Source: Actinokineospora diospyrosa (lineage in GTDB: Bacteria > Actinomycetota > Actinomycetes > Mycobacteriales > Pseudonocardiaceae). Taken from it: a DNA stretch of 64,000 nt. Below are positions 31,345 to 41,151 of the stretch, piece after piece. The number at the start of each line of letters is the position of its first letter. Position 1 is the stretch's first letter. The stretch spans positions 1-64,000 of the forward strand of contig NZ_JAMTCO010000016.1 of NCBI RefSeq assembly GCF_024171925.1. The letters run 5' to 3'. The translations under genes and the position numbers were made by a program. A model generated the notes under the pieces. That model saw nothing but the letters and a program-made list of their open reading frames with translations. It was not told the DNA's origin and made no database searches.

Positions 31345-31971
31345 GTGACCGCGACCCGCGATCGCCGAAGCGATCTAGACGACTCCCGCGCCGATCCCAC
31401 CTGGGACGAACGCCCCATCCTGGGCCGCTCGCGCGGGCTCCCCTGGTGGGGCGCCGTCCTGCTCGCCTTCGGCCTCACCGCTCTGGCAGCCGTGGTCGAC
31501 CTGCAGCTGCAGGACACCCTCGGCAAGATCTTCCAAGGCACCTACATCATCAGCTGCGTAGCCGCGATCTGCCTGGTCCGCCGCTCGAACCTGTTCGGCC
31601 CCATGGTCCAACCGCCCCTTGTCTTCGCCGTCACCGCCATCGCCGCGAACCTAGCCCTAGCCCCCTCCGGCGACGGCGGCCTGAAGAAGTTGCTGCTGAC
31701 CATCGGCATCCCCCTCACCAGCAACTTCCCCACGATGGCCCTGACCACCGGCATCACCATCGCCCTCGGCGTGGTCCGCCTGTTCACCCAGCGCGACCCA
31801 AACCGAACCGCCCCCAAGCCGACGCGTACTTCGTCTTCGTCGACGTCTTCGTCGTCTTCGCGGTCGGGTGAGCGGTCGGGTGCGGGTAAGGGGAGGCCTG
31901 CTGCGCGGGAACGTGGTTCTGCGGATCGCGCGGCTCCGCGTAAGCCCCGCGATCGTGGGGACGGGTCTTAA
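31345..31971 (+). CDS. DUF6542 membrane protein
   Basis: A 208-residue protein with four predicted helices within residues 30-150, then a Ser/Arg-rich basic tail (SSSSTSSSSSRSGER). It corresponds to the Rv1111c position beside ychF. TAACGT at 31331-31336 lies eight bases before GTG 31345, consistent with leaderless translation. The gene ends at the border of the right repeat copy. Confidence 0.78.
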   Translation: MTATRDRRSDLDDSRADPTWDERPILGRSRGLPWWGAVLLAFGLTALAAVVDLQLQDTLGKIFQGTYIISCVAAICLVRRSNLFGPMVQPPLVFAVTAIAANLALAPSGDGGLKKLLLTIGIPLTSNFPTMALTTGITIALGVVRLFTQRDPNRTAPKPTRTSSSSTSSSSSRSGERSGAGKGRPAARERGSADRAAPRKPRDRGDGS

Positions 31972-32008
31972 GCCGCTTCAACGCGAGTTGGCTGTCTGCG
32001 ACGGTTGG

Positions 32009-32294
32009 TTGTCCACAACGCTATTGGTTATCCACAGGGTGCTGTTTGCTGCTGCCGTATTGTCGGGTTCCCTCGGTAGGCTGTATATCGGGGGCTTCTC
32101 GAATAGTTGATCTTAGGTGTGCGCGGTTGCGCTTGTTGCCGAGGTGAGCTGCTCGGTTGTCCACAATGGCCGTGGTTGTCCACAGGTCCCGTTTGCTGCT
32201 GCGGGTTTGTCGGTGCTGCTCGGTAGGCTGTGTATTGGGGGCCCTTGCGGCGGATGATCTTGCGGCTGCCTGCTGCGGTGGGTGGTTGTCCACA
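32009..32294. promoter_or_regulatory. Cluster of five DnaA-box 9-mers
   Basis: TTGTCCACA occurs at 32009-32017, 32157-32165, 32176-32184 and 32286-32294, and TTATCCACA at 32028-32036. The first two doublets have the same 19-bp offset as in the left copy; the last unit has kept only one box. Each unit also repeats TTGTCGG followed by GGTA(G/A)GCTGTATAT-like sequence, which could be promoter-like. No origin genes are nearby. Confidence 0.6.
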
Positions 32295-32490
32295 GGTCTC
32301 GGTCGCTGCTGCCGGTTTGTCGGTGCGCGTCGGTAAGCTGTGTATTTGGGGGCTTTCGATCAGGTTGATCTTGACGCATGCCGTGGCTGGGGATGCGTGG
32401 CAAGAACTTCGGGCCTCCGCCTTCGGCTCCGGTGAACGGCTCGCCTTCGGCATTGCATCTGATCCGCGACAATGCGTAAAAGCTCGATGC

Positions 32491-32616
32491 GGTGGACCTG
32501 TTTTGCGTGGGGCCCCTACGACACCCGTGGCAGAACCGCAAAGCAGGGGCCCAAAAGCAGGCCCTGCCGCTGAACGACGCTACGGGTGCCGTCCCCCCAC
32601 ACAAAACAGGTCCACC
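32491..32616. repeat. Palindromic MITE-like element, right copy
   Basis: Arms at 32491-32512 and 32595-32616 are near-perfect inverted repeats. The element is the reverse complement of 55-181 with scattered substitutions and a few bases length difference. No coding capacity. Confidence 0.75.
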
Positions 32617-32988
32617 CCATCGAGCACTTGGCACCAGCGACTCCGGCGGCCGCCGGGTTGGGTTGGCAGGGCAGCCGAGGGCGGGCTGGGATGGCACGCC
32701 GGGTCCGAGTGTCCACGGGCTGAGCAGGTGGGCTGAGGCGGACCTGACGGGGCGCAACTTGGCACCGCCGGGTCCGAGTGTCCGCTGGTTGGCTTGGGTG
32801 GTCGGGCTGAGGGCTGGACCGGTACCTCGGCTGTCGAATGACTAGAGCGGCCAAGGCGTCCGATGGCTCCCGCCAAGCGACACCGACTGCGACCCGGCAG
32901 AGTCAGTGGCTTGAGGAAAGTGGACAGTGCAATAGAGAACGGAAGTCAGTGGCTTGGGGGACAAGGGCTTCCGAGTAGTGCAAATGGT
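32617..32988. other. Non-coding flank of the right repeat
   Basis: No gene is supported. It holds two copies of GCCGGGTCCGAGTGTCC (from 32698 and from 32769) and two of AGTCAGTGGCTTG (32901-32913 and 32944-32956). Repetitive but without coding periodicity. Confidence 0.55.
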
Positions 32989-34452
32989 CTAGACAGCAGG
33001 ACCGGCTGCGCGGAGTAGGTGCATTCCGGCATAAGAGCGCCAAGGCCGCCACCGCCTGCCGTGCTCAGCAAGAGCCTCCATGCTCGAAGGCAGCCCAAGA
33101 GCCCGAGCCCCGTTCCGAAGCGCCAAGTCCTGCGGTAGTAAGACATCCGGGTCGCCTAAGAGGCGCATTACGACGTAGCCGGCTGTCCATGGGCCGATGC
33201 CTGGGTAGGACTGCAGGCGGCTTCGTAAGGCCTCGCCGTCCACTCCTACGTGCAGTTCTATGTCTCCGGAAGCGATCGCTGCGCAGATTGTGCGGATCGT
33301 CTCCACGCGGCGAGCTGGTCCGGTCAGGATCTCTGAGGCGCGCTCTGCCACGGCCGCTGCGGAGGGGAACAGGGTCGTTAGGTCACCCTCGGGGGCGAGG
33401 AGCTGTTCCCCAACGGCCTCGGTTAGGCGGCGGGCGGCGGTGCGGGCGGCGGCGACGCTGACCTGTTGGCCCAGTAGGGCCCGCACGACCGTCTCAGTGC
33501 CGTCCACGCTGCCTGGGACGCGGATCCCGGGCACCGATGCCACCGACACCGCGAGAGCCGGGTCAGCGGCCAGCACGCCGTCCACTGCGGCCGGGTCGGC
33601 GTCCAGGTCGAACAGTCGGCGCAGGCGTGAGACGGCTGTGCTCAAGTCCCGGAGATCGGCCAGGCGCAGTGTGCATTCGACGTGGGTGCCCGCCGGGCGC
33701 AGGTGCGCGGTAGCCGAACCGTGCGGCAGGCGCAGGGTTCTGGCGTAGCGGCCGGGGCGGGCGGACTCGACGCCGGGGATGGCTCGGGCGGAGAGGAAGG
33801 CGAGGATCCCGGCGGCGTCGAACGGGGTGCGGACGGGCAGTCTCAGGCGGACCCGACCGGCGCCAGCGTGCTGCCTGCCCCGTCCGGCGCGCTGGGCCGC
33901 CACCCGCAGTTCCGACGGTGTGGTGGCGAAAACGGAGCGGATCGTGTCGTTGAACTGGCGGACGCTGGCGAATCCGGAGGCGATGGCCACGTCCGACACC
34001 GACATCGTGGTGGTCTCGATCAGCAGTCGGGCGGTGTGCGCGCGGTGCGCCCGCGCCAGCGCCAGCGGTCCGGCGCCCAGTTCCGCGGTCAGCACCCTGG
34101 TCAGGTGCCGCTCGGAGTAGCCGACCCGCCTGGCCAGGCCGGGAACGCCCTCCCGCTCGACCACCCCGTCGATGATCAGGCGCATCGCGCGGCCAGCCAG
34201 GTCGCCCCGGGTGTCCCATTCCGGGGAACCGGGCACGACATCGGGCAGGCAGCGGCGGCAGGCGCGGTAGCCGGCCTGCTGCGCGGCCGCGGCGGTCGGG
34301 AAGAACTCCGCGTTGCGCCGCCTGGGGGCGATCGTTGGGCACGATGGTCGGCAGTACAGCCCGGTCGGTCGCACGGCGAGGAAGAACTGACCGTCGAAGC
34401 GCGCGTCGCGGGAGACGACCGCGCGGTATCCCAGCTCCGGGTCGATCAACAC
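32989..34452 (-). CDS. Ada-AlkA fusion: DNA repair regulator and glycosylase
   Basis: A 487-residue protein in three parts: an Ada N-terminal zinc domain with the four Cys of YCRPSC and RACRRC, an AraC-type double HTH (about 85-180), and an AlkA-like glycosylase with the HhH-GPD element YPGIGPWTAGYVVMR and the catalytic Asp in PQDLALRNG. It would excise alkylated bases and switch on the adaptive response. GTG 34452 precedes LIDPELGYRAVVSRD, the usual family start; the upstream extension looks non-coding. Confidence 0.9.
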   Translation of the reverse strand: MLIDPELGYRAVVSRDARFDGQFFLAVRPTGLYCRPSCPTIAPRRRNAEFFPTAAAAQQAGYRACRRCLPDVVPGSPEWDTRGDLAGRAMRLIIDGVVEREGVPGLARRVGYSERHLTRVLTAELGAGPLALARAHRAHTARLLIETTTMSVSDVAIASGFASVRQFNDTIRSVFATTPSELRVAAQRAGRGRQHAGAGRVRLRLPVRTPFDAAGILAFLSARAIPGVESARPGRYARTLRLPHGSATAHLRPAGTHVECTLRLADLRDLSTAVSRLRRLFDLDADPAAVDGVLAADPALAVSVASVPGIRVPGSVDGTETVVRALLGQQVSVAAARTAARRLTEAVGEQLLAPEGDLTTLFPSAAAVAERASEILTGPARRVETIRTICAAIASGDIELHVGVDGEALRSRLQSYPGIGPWTAGYVVMRLLGDPDVLLPQDLALRNGARALGLPSSMEALAEHGRRWRPWRSYAGMHLLRAAGPAV

Positions 34453-34527
34453 CCGACCATGCTGCCGGCGTGCAAGCGCAAGAGCTGGCAGGAAAGAGAC
34501 ATCTGCATCCGTACGGCCCACAAAACA

Positions 34528-34559
34528 AGTGGGACCCGCCGCGAACGGCGGGTCCCACT
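34528..34559. terminator. 14-bp hairpin terminator
   Basis: AGTGGGACCCGCCG (34528-34541) pairs perfectly with 34546-34559 over a CGAA tetraloop. It follows the stop of the subtilase gene on the minus strand. Confidence 0.88.
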
Positions 34560-34586
34560 CGGCTTACCGCTGGGAATCAGGTCCGG

Positions 34587-37500
34587 TTATGACACCGACT
34601 GGACCACGACGTCACCCGTGCCGACGAGCACGTTGCCGTCGTTGCGCACCTCGACGTTGCCGAGGAGCACGCGGCCCGCGGCGGGGGCCTGGTTCGCGGT
34701 CACCGTGCCGGAGACCGTCCACTGGGCACCCGCGGCGCGGGTGGCGTTGGTGTCGGTGACCGCCACCGCGCCGAACGCCGGGTTCGCGAAGACGTCCAGG
34801 TAGCTGTAGGTCGTGGTACCCGCGGGCACCGCGTAGCCCTGCACCAGGACGACCCAGGTGCCCGCCGCCGGGTTGGCGATGGTCACCTCTTCCTCCGAGT
34901 CACCGTCAGCCTGCTGACCGGCCAGCACGCAGCTGCCCGAGGTGCAGTTGAAGATCGCGAGGTCCAGGTCGGCACCCACGTCGGAGGTCTTGCCGATCTT
35001 GGCCCGCAGCGAGGTCGAGCCAGCCGGGACCACGACCGCGTACTGCTGGCTCGCGCCGTCGGCGATGCTGAGCGTGCCCAGCTTCGCGCTGCCCAGCGGG
35101 GTGCCGGTGGCCTTGCCGGTGAACGGGCCGAACAGGTTCTTCAGCGTGTAGCTGCGGGTCACCGGGGTCCCCTTGGTCGCCGAGGCGATCGTGTCGGGGT
35201 TCGGGGACACCGAGGCGCCGAGGACCGAGGCGGTCAGCGTGAACGGCGCGTAAGCGGCGTCCGAGGTCCGGCGGGCCTCGACGACGACCTCCCAGACACC
35301 GGCCTGCGGGTTGGTCAGCGTGCGGCTGGTGGGGCTGCCCGCGTCACACCCCGCGACCGGGGGGCTGTAGCAGTTGGTCGACGAGTTGGCCTCGATGCCG
35401 ACGCCGTACGGGTGGAAGCGCAGGAAGCGCAGCTGGCCCGCACCGGCACCGGCGCCGCCGCCCTGCAGGTCCACCTTGAACGCCGGGGTGTTGGCGGGGA
35501 CGCGGTAGTAGAACTTCGCGACCTCGTTGCGGCCGAGCTGGCCACCCTTGCGCACGGTGTAGCTGTTGGTCGCGGTGAAGTCCTCGGCCGCGATGACGGT
35601 GTTCAGCGTCTGCGCCTCGATGCCCGAGGTGAGCGGGCTGTCCAGGTTCAGGATCGCCGAGTGGATGCCCGCGGAGCGCGGGTTGACCGTCACGACGTAC
35701 TTGACCGGGCTGTTCTTCGGCAGCGTGATGACCGGCGATGAGCTGAACGTGCCGTCGTTGCCGACCCACTTGGCCTGGTAGGTGACCGGGTAGTCCGAAC
35801 CGCTGGTGCGGTTGAACGTGTAGGTCCGGGTGTAGCGGTCGCCGGACTTGACGCCCTCGCGGTCGTAGATGCCGGTGCCCACGCCAGGGGTCTTGAGCAG
35901 CGGGGACAGCACGGTGTTGACCGGGACCGACGCGGAGATGTCGGTCTGCTTGGGGTTGTCCTTGAGCAGGTTCCAGGCCTTCTTGGTGTCGATGAGGCCG
36001 TTGCCCTGCTCGTAGGCGCCCAGGCCGTCGATGAAGCGGGCGGTCGAGCGGAACGCGGTGCGGATCTGCGCGGCGGTGTGCGAGATGTTCTTCGCCTTGG
36101 CGGCGCTCACCAGCAGCGCGGCGGCACCGGCTGCCTGCGGCGAGGCCATCGAGGTGCCGTTGAACTGCGCGTAGCCGGGGGGCAGGGTGTAGGTGCCGGG
36201 GACCGGCTGGCCCAGCTGCCAGGTCGGCACGGTCGAGATCGCCGAGCCGGGCGCGACGATCTCCGGCTTGAAGCCGCCGTCCTCGCGCGGGCCGCGGGAG
36301 GAGAAGCCGTGCAGGCTCTCCGAGCGGCCGAGGTCCGAGCCGTAGTTGCTCTTCCAGGTCTCCTTGGTGATGTAGGAGCCGACGGAGAGCACCTTGCTGG
36401 CCACCGACGGGTCGCCCACGGTGTTCGCGCCCGCGCCGGAGTTGCCGGCGGAGATGAACATCTGGACGTTGTAGGTGTCGATGAGCCGGTCGTAGAGCTC
36501 GGCGCGCGCGTTGTTGGCGTCGTTGAGCGCGGGCAGGCCGCCGATCGACATGTTGATCACGTCGGCACCGGCGTCGCGGGCGGAGTAGATCATGCCCTCG
36601 AGCAGCGCGTGGTTGGTGCAGCCGGTGATGAACAGGCAGACCCGGACCGAGACCAGCTTCGCGCCGGGGGCCGCGCCGTTGACGGTGCCGCCGAAGAGGC
36701 GGTTACCGGCGACGATGCCCGCGACGTGCGAGCCGTGCGCGCCGGAGACGATGCCGATGTTGACCACGTTGTTGGTCACGTCGGTCTGCACGACGAACGG
36801 CATGGACTCCTTGACCGGGGTGGCCGGGTTGTCCTTGCCGAAGGTGCCGATGTCGTACTTGACCTTGTAGTCGGTCAGCGCCTGGTCGTCACCGAAGTTC
36901 TTGTTCTGGTTGGTGTCGACCCAGACGGTCCCGGTGGCCGGGTTCCACAGCACGCCGAACAGGCCGGTGCTGCCAGCGGGGTTGCCGTCGCGGTTGACGT
37001 CCGAGCCGACCTCGCCGCCCAGGCGGGCGTCGCGCTCGTTGAACACGCCGTAGCGCAGCGCGCCCGACTCGTTCGGCAGGCCGTTCTCCGGGCCCGTGGT
37101 CGGGGTGGACATCTGGATCCACGTCGGGTCGTCGTCGTTGTTGACGCCGTCGGTGAAGGTCGGGTCGGTGTAGGTGACCCAGTCGGTGATCTTGCGCTCA
37201 CCGGTGCTGGTCTTGTTCAGCGACGGGTGGTCCAGGTCGATGCCGCTGTCGACGATGGCAACGGTGGTGCCGCGGCCGTCCCAGGTGGGGTGCTCGTTGA
37301 CGAACTGCGCCGCGTTGGTGTCACCGGTCGGCATGTACGGGTTGACCCGCGGCGTGCCGGGGCCGGGGGCGGGCTGCGGGGTGGGGTCCGCGACGCCGGT
37401 GGGGCGCGGGTCGGGCAGCGGGACGTTCTCGTCCAGGTCGAGCGCGGTCACGCCGGGCAGCTTGGCCAGCTTGGTGACCTTGTCGACGGGGACCTCGGCG

Positions 37501-37808
37501 CGCACGTAGCCGATCTCGTCCTCGCGGTACTCGACCTTGGCGCCAGCCTTGGTCAGCTCGTCGACGTGGCGGGCCGCGTCGCCCTGCTTGGTCGCGATGA
37601 GGACCTTGACGGTCTTCTCACCGGCTTGCTGGGCCTTGGCCAGCAGCTCTTGGTCGTGCTTGCCGATCCCGGGACCCTCGTCGGAGGGTGCCTGGACGGG
37701 CGCCGCGTTGGCGGTCGGGAACGTCGTCAGCACGGCGCCCGCCACCGCGGTGGTGAACGCCATGCCGAGCGCGATCCGGCCACGCCGTCGCCTGGGGGGT
37801 TGAATCAT
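34587..37808 (-). CDS. Large secreted subtilisin-like serine protease (S8)
   Basis: A 1073-residue exported protease: signal peptide 1-36, an I9-like propeptide (about 65-130), then the S8 catalytic domain with Asp187 (IVDSGID), His358 (GAHGSHVAG), the oxyanion Asn456 (SAGNSG) and Ser553 (NGTSMASP). About 170 residues separate Asp and His, far more than in subtilisin, and include an acidic Asn/Asp/Gly-rich stretch that might bind calcium; this resembles the pyrolysin/TPP II branch. The C-terminal 400 residues look like beta-sandwich (PPC-like) domains. Strong hairpin after the stop. Confidence 0.93.
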   Translation of the reverse strand: MIQPPRRRRGRIALGMAFTTAVAGAVLTTFPTANAAPVQAPSDEGPGIGKHDQELLAKAQQAGEKTVKVLIATKQGDAARHVDELTKAGAKVEYREDEIGYVRAEVPVDKVTKLAKLPGVTALDLDENVPLPDPRPTGVADPTPQPAPGPGTPRVNPYMPTGDTNAAQFVNEHPTWDGRGTTVAIVDSGIDLDHPSLNKTSTGERKITDWVTYTDPTFTDGVNNDDDPTWIQMSTPTTGPENGLPNESGALRYGVFNERDARLGGEVGSDVNRDGNPAGSTGLFGVLWNPATGTVWVDTNQNKNFGDDQALTDYKVKYDIGTFGKDNPATPVKESMPFVVQTDVTNNVVNIGIVSGAHGSHVAGIVAGNRLFGGTVNGAAPGAKLVSVRVCLFITGCTNHALLEGMIYSARDAGADVINMSIGGLPALNDANNARAELYDRLIDTYNVQMFISAGNSGAGANTVGDPSVASKVLSVGSYITKETWKSNYGSDLGRSESLHGFSSRGPREDGGFKPEIVAPGSAISTVPTWQLGQPVPGTYTLPPGYAQFNGTSMASPQAAGAAALLVSAAKAKNISHTAAQIRTAFRSTARFIDGLGAYEQGNGLIDTKKAWNLLKDNPKQTDISASVPVNTVLSPLLKTPGVGTGIYDREGVKSGDRYTRTYTFNRTSGSDYPVTYQAKWVGNDGTFSSSPVITLPKNSPVKYVVTVNPRSAGIHSAILNLDSPLTSGIEAQTLNTVIAAEDFTATNSYTVRKGGQLGRNEVAKFYYRVPANTPAFKVDLQGGGAGAGAGQLRFLRFHPYGVGIEANSSTNCYSPPVAGCDAGSPTSRTLTNPQAGVWEVVVEARRTSDAAYAPFTLTASVLGASVSPNPDTIASATKGTPVTRSYTLKNLFGPFTGKATGTPLGSAKLGTLSIADGASQQYAVVVPAGSTSLRAKIGKTSDVGADLDLAIFNCTSGSCVLAGQQADGDSEEEVTIANPAAGTWVVLVQGYAVPAGTTTYSYLDVFANPAFGAVAVTDTNATRAAGAQWTVSGTVTANQAPAAGRVLLGNVEVRNDGNVLVGTGDVVVQSVS

Positions 37809-38148
37809 CCCACTTCCTTCTTCCTCAGCGGGTGAGCTGGGCGCGCCCCTGAGCCTCCGGTCGGTGGATGAGCGCGGGGGCGCTCACGGAGTGTTCTTCC
37901 CGGGTGTCCCGGTGACTAGCGTCCATTTGGGCTAATCCCATCGGGGACCTCTAGACGATTTGGCACGCAGTGTGCTCGCATCGTCGCGAGTGGCCAGCCT
38001 GTTACCAAGCGAATGGGGGGTTTGCTGCGTATGAAGGGCCCCGGACATACATCGTTTAGTAGTCAAAACTGGGAACGGTGTTGGTAACTATTTCGCACAC
38101 GACCGGGCGGGCGGGCATCCCCGACGGGGGTCCGTAGACTCAGGCACC
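37809..38148. other. Divergent promoter region, subtilase and ychF
   Basis: No gene. TAGACT at 38135-38140 lies eight bases before the ychF GTG and no ribosome site follows, so ychF is probably leaderless. An inverted pair GTTACCAA (about 38001) and TTGGTAAC (about 38082) spans the comparatively AT-rich centre (38030-38095), a candidate operator for the subtilase gene. Confidence 0.5.
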
Positions 38149-39222
<1,074 letters not shown>

Positions 39223-39644
39223 CAATTCGACGACGTCGTTGGCGTTGGTCGATTCGGTTCGACGCGGTCCGCTCCTGAAGCGCCTGTTGAGGACGGTTGA
39301 TTCAGCCACTCCTTCTCAGGCGCTAAGGGCATCCTTGTCGAGTTGTAGATCAAACGGGGTCCGCCCAAGCAGGAGCTTTGTGGGGTGAGCACTCGGGCCG
39401 GCTCGCTGACCGCTGCCAGTGCAAGCCGTGTCGTGCATTCCACCTCCACCTGAGTGTTCGGCGTTGCCAAGCGCGGTTCGCCGGTTTCCTGCTCTGCCAA
39501 TCGCGCATCAGTGAAACCATCTCGCAATCCGCCTGGGGCCCTCGTGCCGACGACAAGTCGGCCAACGACCTCCAGGGCGTTAGCGGCGGGCTCCTAATAG
39601 CGCCGGGGTATGATGCGCGGCGAGGGGCGTATTGGACGCGGGGT
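39223..39644. other. Gap upstream of the ATP-grasp gene
   Basis: No supported gene. The frame of the ATP-grasp protein stays open back to 39378, but the residues before 39645 are Cys/Arg/Ser-rich and unlike the domain. A 22-codon frame starting GTG 39384 is visible but unsupported. TATGAT at 39609-39614 could be a -10 element. Confidence 0.45.
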
Positions 39645-40460
39645 GTGTGGGTGAAGGATTTCCTCGACGGTGTGGCGGGGCCGAGTAGTATCACCGATCG
39701 GCATTTCGTGCGGCACGTGGAGCGGGCGGTCGCGGAGTTGGGCGGGAGCATCGCCTGGCACAGCGGGCATTGGATCGGCGAGATCAGCCGCGGTGGGGCG
39801 CGGGGGCTGATCATCGGGTACTCGTTCCCGTTGAACAACGTCGCTTCCGCCAAGGCCGCTGACGACAAGGTCGCGACCACGGTGTTGTTGCTCGCGGCCA
39901 AGGTCGCCTGCGTCGAGCACCGGCTCGTCCGCCCGGGGTGGACCGGGTCGCCGTCGGTCAACTGGGACCGGGAGTTGCCGGTGGTCGTCAAGCCCAACGT
40001 GGAGTCCGGCGGGCGGGGTGTGCGGCTGGCGACTGCAACGTCCGAATTGGACACCGCCATCAAGGAGCTGAGCGGGCGCTACCGGGCCCTGGCGTGGTCG
40101 CCGTTCCTCGCTGTCGAGGACGAGTACCGCACCGTGTTCCTCGACGGCGAGCTGTTGCTGGCGTTCCGGAAGATCCGCGCCGACCCCGCCGAGTGGCGGC
40201 ACAACCTGCACCTCGGCGCCACCCCCGAGGTCTGCGCCGATCCCTCCACCGTGGACCGGCTCCGGCAGGTCGGCGGCGACGCGATGGCCGCGCTGGGCTT
40301 GCGGTTCGCCACGGTGGACGTCGTGGTGGTCGACGGGGAGCTCCTGGTCATGGAGGTCAACAGCGGCGTCTCGCTCGAGCGCTTCAGCAGGCACAGCCGC
40401 GAGTACTCCGCCCTCGCCGGGGACGTCTACGCCAGGGCGGTCGCCGCGAGCGTCAACTAG
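39645..40460 (+). CDS. ATP-grasp domain protein
   Basis: A 271-residue enzyme-like protein. The N-terminal lobe includes GYSFPLNNVASAKAADDKVAT, the ATP-grasp core has VVVKPNVESGGRGVRLAT, and the metal-site end is DVVVVDGELLVMEVNSGVSLERF. ATP-grasp ligases join a carboxyl to an amine or thiol; the substrate is unknown, and the size is nearer RimK/D-Ala-ligase relatives than biotin carboxylases. GTG 39645 is preferred over ATG 39378 but the start is uncertain. It ends 16 bases before the operator of the Clp-N gene. Confidence 0.78.
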   Translation: MWVKDFLDGVAGPSSITDRHFVRHVERAVAELGGSIAWHSGHWIGEISRGGARGLIIGYSFPLNNVASAKAADDKVATTVLLLAAKVACVEHRLVRPGWTGSPSVNWDRELPVVVKPNVESGGRGVRLATATSELDTAIKELSGRYRALAWSPFLAVEDEYRTVFLDGELLLAFRKIRADPAEWRHNLHLGATPEVCADPSTVDRLRQVGGDAMAALGLRFATVDVVVVDGELLVMEVNSGVSLERFSRHSREYSALAGDVYARAVAASVN

Positions 40461-40502
40461 AGGTTGACGATCCTCATGCCGTCAACCTAAGGTTGACGGC
40501 AT
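40461..40502. promoter_or_regulatory. Perfect palindrome over the Clp-N start codon
   Basis: ATGCCGTCAACCT (40476-40488) and AGGTTGACGGCAT (40490-40502) are exact inverted copies around one central A, and a third half-site AGGTTGACGA begins at 40461. The right arm reaches the ATG at 40501, so a bound protein would block both transcription and start-codon access. The encoded protein has an HTH-like N-terminus, making autorepression likely. Confidence 0.75.
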
Positions 40503-41151
40503 GAACACGCCCCGACTTGACGACTTGATCGCCGCGATCGAGAGCCGGTCCGACGACCCGCTCGGCAGGCTCACCGAGGCCGCCATCCTCGGCCGCCACC
40601 TCGACGAGGTGGCCGACCACCTGATCGGCCACTTCGTCGACCGCGCCCGCCGCTCCGGCGCGTCCTGGACCACCATCGGCGACAGCCTCGGCGTCTCCAA
40701 GCAGGCCGCGCAGAAGCGTTTCGTGCCAAGCGAACCCGCCACCGGCGAGGACGACATCCGCATCTTCGCCCGCTACACCGACGGCGCCCGCCAGGTCGTC
40801 ATCCGCTCCCAGGAGCACGCCCGCGCCGCCCACCTCCCCGAGATCCAACCCGGCCACCTGCTCCTGGCCCTCCTGCAAGACGACGCCGTCGCCGCGCTCA
40901 TCCCCGACGCCGAACAGGTCGCGAACACCACCAAGAACGCCACCGGCACCGGCCAAACCCCCACCGACGGCCCCATCCCCTTCTCCTCCGCCGCCAAGAA
41001 GGCACTCGAACTAGGCCACCGCGAAGCCCTTCGCCTGGGCGACGCCAAGATCTGGCCCGAGCACTTGCTTCTCGGCGTCCTCACCGTCTCCCCGGACCAC
41101 GGTGTCACTCGCGACCAGGTCGAGGACGCATTGCGCACCCGAAGCGAGTAA
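40501..41151 (+). CDS. HTH and Clp N-terminal repeat protein
   Basis: A 216-residue protein. Residues 25-75 resemble an HTH (SWTTIGDSLGVSKQAAQKRF), and residues about 85-210 contain the two Clp-N repeats (FARYTDGARQVVIRSQEHAR and PIPFSSAAKKALELGHREAL) that normally begin ClpA/ClpC. No AAA+ domain follows. Actinobacteria have such DNA-binding/Clp-N proteins, which may act as adaptor or regulator. Its stop is adjacent to that of the converging Hsp70-like gene. Confidence 0.85.
   Translation: MNTPRLDDLIAAIESRSDDPLGRLTEAAILGRHLDEVADHLIGHFVDRARRSGASWTTIGDSLGVSKQAAQKRFVPSEPATGEDDIRIFARYTDGARQVVIRSQEHARAAHLPEIQPGHLLLALLQDDAVAALIPDAEQVANTTKNATGTGQTPTDGPIPFSSAAKKALELGHREALRLGDAKIWPEHLLLGVLTVSPDHGVTRDQVEDALRTRSE

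Larger units (their letters stand above)
32009..32735. repeat. Long complex inverted repeat, right copy
   Basis: Reverse complement of the left copy: tandem units with TTGTCCACA doublets (32009-32350), the GCC/TTC-rich block (about 32405-32455), the palindromic element (32491-32616) and the shared flank ending near 32735. It carries at least three units where the left copy has two, and about 64 bp (near 32640-32700) lack a match in the left flank. The two copies point their DnaA-box sides toward each other across 31 kb. Confidence 0.85.

Noticed and set aside
36078..37835. Long frame antisense to the subtilase gene
   Set aside because: Shadow of a high-GC gene; product is Arg/Gly/Val-rich with no motif, while the minus strand encodes a full S8 protease.
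39378..39644. N-terminal extension of the ATP-grasp protein
   Set aside because: The residues lack similarity to ATP-grasp domains and composition is unlike the rest; GTG 39645 fits better.
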